Source of the DNA: Candidatus Thorarchaeota archaeon | GTDB lineage: Archaea > Asgardarchaeota > Thorarchaeia > Thorarchaeales > Thorarchaeaceae | Direction of reading: 5' to 3' | Length of the DNA stretch: 64,000 bases | Assembly (NCBI GenBank): GCA_016933575.1 | Contig: JAFGAR010000005.1 | Location: 1 to 64,000 of the forward strand | Program-made: the position numbers and the translations under genes | Part shown: positions 62,625 through 64,000 of the stretch, in pieces | How positions within the stretch are numbered: the stretch's first letter is position 1 | Layout of the letters: each line of letters starts with the position of its first letter | The notes under the pieces: model-generated | The model's database searches: none | Told to the model about the DNA's origin: nothing | What the model saw: only the letters and a program-made list of their open reading frames with translations

Positions 62625-63254
62625 ATGAACGAACACCAGGATCTAAAAATGATTGAACAGGAATCTTATTGTGAATTGATGCAGGATGGCCTTACAGAAG
62701 TCCTTCTAGGTCTAGTCTTTCTAGTTCTCCCTCTTCTTCTATTTGAGCCAAGTTTCGTAGGGATATTTGTTGTCTTCTACATCATATTGATGCCTCAAGC
62801 GATTGAATCATTCAGAAAGAAGCACACCTATCCTCGTATAGGATATGTGAAATTACAAGAAGAAGAAGCTCCAAAACTCTCTCTTGGAGTAGCAATGGTC
62901 GTACTTGTAATATTCATCATTATCATCGTTGTCGTGCATGGTCTTTTTACCAATTTGATTGATCGATTTTTCATATATAGATGGTTACCTGCAGTCTTTG
63001 GTTTCATTATGTGGGGTCCATCATTGTATCTGAAAGACAAGACTGGGCAAAGCAAATACTATCTGTTTGGTCTTTTCATGTCAGTCACTGGTATTATGAT
63101 TGGCCTAGCAGACTTCTCAACAGTAAATATCCAAGGAGCCCTCTATATGCTCAGCTGGGGGACCTTTTTTGTAGTATTGGGACTGTTACGATTCCTTCTC
63201 TTCATACGTAAATACCCTGTTCTGGAGAATCCCGAGGATGATATAGATGAGTAA
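62625..63254 (+). CDS. Polytopic membrane protein in operon with a winged-helix regulator
   Basis: 209 residues from ATG 62625; the track start at 62544 adds 27 residues lying over the operator region. Six hydrophobic segments are visible (LLGLVFLVLPLLLFE, VGIFVVFYIILM, VAMVVLVIFIIIIVVVHGLF, LPAVFGFIMWGPSLYL, FGLFMSVTGIMIGLA, LSWGTFFVVLGLLRFLL). No family is recognised. Its stop overlaps the regulator start by 8 bases. Confidence 0.65.
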   Translation: MNEHQDLKMIEQESYCELMQDGLTEVLLGLVFLVLPLLLFEPSFVGIFVVFYIILMPQAIESFRKKHTYPRIGYVKLQEEEAPKLSLGVAMVVLVIFIIIIVVVHGLFTNLIDRFFIYRWLPAVFGFIMWGPSLYLKDKTGQSKYYLFGLFMSVTGIMIGLADFSTVNIQGALYMLSWGTFFVVLGLLRFLLFIRKYPVLENPEDDIDE

Positions 63255-63558
63255 TGATGATAACAGTCCTGTAGAAATTGATAAACTAATTCACGAACCA
63301 GCTCGCCTCCAGATTATGACTCATCTCTATGTTGTAGAGGCGGCTGACTTTCTCTTCCTAATGAGAAAGACGGGACTTACTTGGGGAAACCTATCCTCAC
63401 ATATGACTAAACTTGAAGAAGCAGAATATATCGAAGTGAAAAAGGAGTTCTTGGACAAGAAGCCTCATACTGTACTAAAATTGACCGATATCGGGAGAAC
63501 TGCATTCGAAAAATATCGTGGTGCAATTGAAAAGGTCTTTGAAGACCTTCCCAATTAG
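63247..63558 (+). CDS. Winged-helix transcriptional regulator (HTH_34-like)
   Basis: 103 residues. EIDKLIHEPARLQIMTHLYVVEAADFLFLMRKTGLTWGNLSSHMTKLEEAEYIEVKK is the winged helix seen in PF13601-type regulators (MarR/PadR-like), where GLTWGNLSSHMTKLEEAGYI is the recognition motif. It overlaps the membrane-protein gene by 8 bases, and the pair probably regulates itself through the palindromes at the promoter. Confidence 0.85.
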   Translation: MSNDDNSPVEIDKLIHEPARLQIMTHLYVVEAADFLFLMRKTGLTWGNLSSHMTKLEEAEYIEVKKEFLDKKPHTVLKLTDIGRTAFEKYRGAIEKVFEDLPN

Positions 63559-63570
63559 GTTGGGACCAGG

Positions 63571-63589
63571 GGAGGGAGAAAATCCCTCC
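63571..63589. terminator. Hairpin between convergent genes
   Basis: GGAGGGA-GAAAA-TCCCTCC, a 7-bp perfect stem between the convergent regulator and OsmC genes. There is no long T-run on either side, so termination is plausible but not proven. Confidence 0.5.
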
Positions 63590-63596
63590 TCACAGT

Positions 63597-64000
63597 CTAT
63601 TTATACACAACTTTCAAGTCTGTTACAAGCTTGATACATGATCCAATCAGACAGTTACCAATTGGACAATTAGCGTGTGCCACTTCAAACAGTTTCTCTA
63701 GGCGGTCTTCCTTCACACCTTTCTCAACTGTCACAGTAGTAGCAATCTCGATTGTAGTGAACCGGCTCATCGCTGTTGCATCATCAGTCTCATAGTGTCC
63801 TATGATTTCTGACTGAATATCGATTGGATCAATGTGAGCACTTTTCATCGCAATCTCGAAAACAAGATTAACACAAGCCCCAATAGATGCAAGAAATAGA
63901 TGATGCGGACTTGTTGAACCTGGGTGGTCTTTCAACATTGGTGGCGGACATGCTGTTGTACTCTGGTGACCACCAAGAGTGATTGCATGTACTTTCTCTG
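63597..64000 (-). CDS. OsmC-family peroxiredoxin-like protein, 5' truncated by the window
   Basis: The frame stays open to the window edge, upstream of the track's ATG at 63938 (ITLGGHQSTTACPPPMLKDHPG), so the gene is partial. The OsmC fold is shown by PGSTSPHHLFLASIGACVNLVFEIA with the first redox cysteine in GAC, and by HANCPIGNCLIGS with the second. Family members reduce organic hydroperoxides or act in sulfur relay. It is convergent with the wHTH regulator. Confidence 0.85.
   Translation of the reverse strand, partial: EKVHAITLGGHQSTTACPPPMLKDHPGSTSPHHLFLASIGACVNLVFEIAMKSAHIDPIDIQSEIIGHYETDDATAMSRFTTIEIATTVTVEKGVKEDRLEKLFEVAHANCPIGNCLIGSCIKLVTDLKVVYK

Noticed and set aside
1-64000. CRISPR arrays, insertion sequences, integrase genes or a replication origin.
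   Set aside because: No spaced direct repeats, transposase or integrase motifs, or Orc/Cdc6 gene with origin repeats were seen.

Overview
The window is archaeal and gene-dense. It carries an archaeal ribosomal protein L10e (uL16), SRP54, an A-type ATP synthase, aIF2-beta, aIF1A, aEF1-beta, NMD3, RIO1, FEN-1, a Hef helicase-nuclease, DNA topoisomerase VI and a two-domain CDC48. Several proteins point to the Asgard archaea, possibly a Thorarchaeota-like lineage: a ribophorin I (OST1)-like membrane protein, an arrestin-fold protein, and an RPA32-like OB plus winged-helix protein. This placement is inference from gene content; no marker phylogeny was run. Base composition is moderate, genes are packed tightly, and TTG and GTG starts are common, often with a clear Shine-Dalgarno (SD) sequence.

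Layout. 1-4.3 kb: end of L10e, then a minus-strand operon SRP54 > TrmY > DRG-type GTPase > TrmJ. 4.4-9.8 kb: pyrI, then A-ATPase subunits F and A, a family 4 uracil-DNA glycosylase, a membrane protein, and ATPase subunit B. 9.9-16.2 kb: a DUF6884-like protein, an unrecognised protein, DUF2095, a radical SAM protein, a GlmU-like enzyme and two winged-helix regulators. 16.2-23.7 kb: Hef, a PRC-barrel protein, then deoC > aldehyde:ferredoxin oxidoreductase > a multidomain PP-loop iron-sulfur protein. 23.7-27.8 kb: envelope glycan genes (deacetylase, left-handed beta-helix acyltransferase, GT-C-like membrane protein). 27.8-31.4 kb: minus-strand Zn-ribbon > aEF1-beta > CDC48 > wHTH > RibL. 31.5-41.5 kb: replication and translation genes (FEN-1, RPA-like, aIF2-beta, DUF424, NMD3, aIF1A, RIO1, KH protein, Top6B, Top6A), interrupted by NifX-like and DUF134 genes on the other strand. 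41.5-45.7 kb: an Alg7/AglH-like transferase divergent from the ribophorin-like protein, suggesting an N-glycosylation locus. 45.8-54.8 kb: HD phosphohydrolase, tRNA-Gln, Trm112-like protein, gcvPA-gcvPB, LpdD-like, MoaD-like, a tRNA methylthiotransferase, a Gfo/Idh/MocA oxidoreductase and a double-CDGSH protein. 54.8-64 kb: an OB-fold protein with an RGG tail, the arrestin-like protein, three tRNAs, small membrane proteins, ThiL, a COG1031 radical SAM protein, an autoregulated membrane-protein/wHTH pair, and a partial OsmC gene.

The most striking observation concerns RNA. Three of the four tRNA genes (Leu-GAG, Thr-CGU, Arg-UCU) are interrupted by short inserts of 30-36 nt at non-canonical places: variable region, T-arm and D-loop. 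In each case a bulge-helix-bulge with a 4-bp central helix and two 3-nt bulges predicts cuts that restore a normal tRNA. A 3' copy of the tRNA-Thr end lies about 790 bp away in the same orientation and brackets a single membrane-protein gene. The second notable item is the ribophorin I-like protein, whose N-terminal part appears to be a DOMON domain with an FKBP domain inserted in it.
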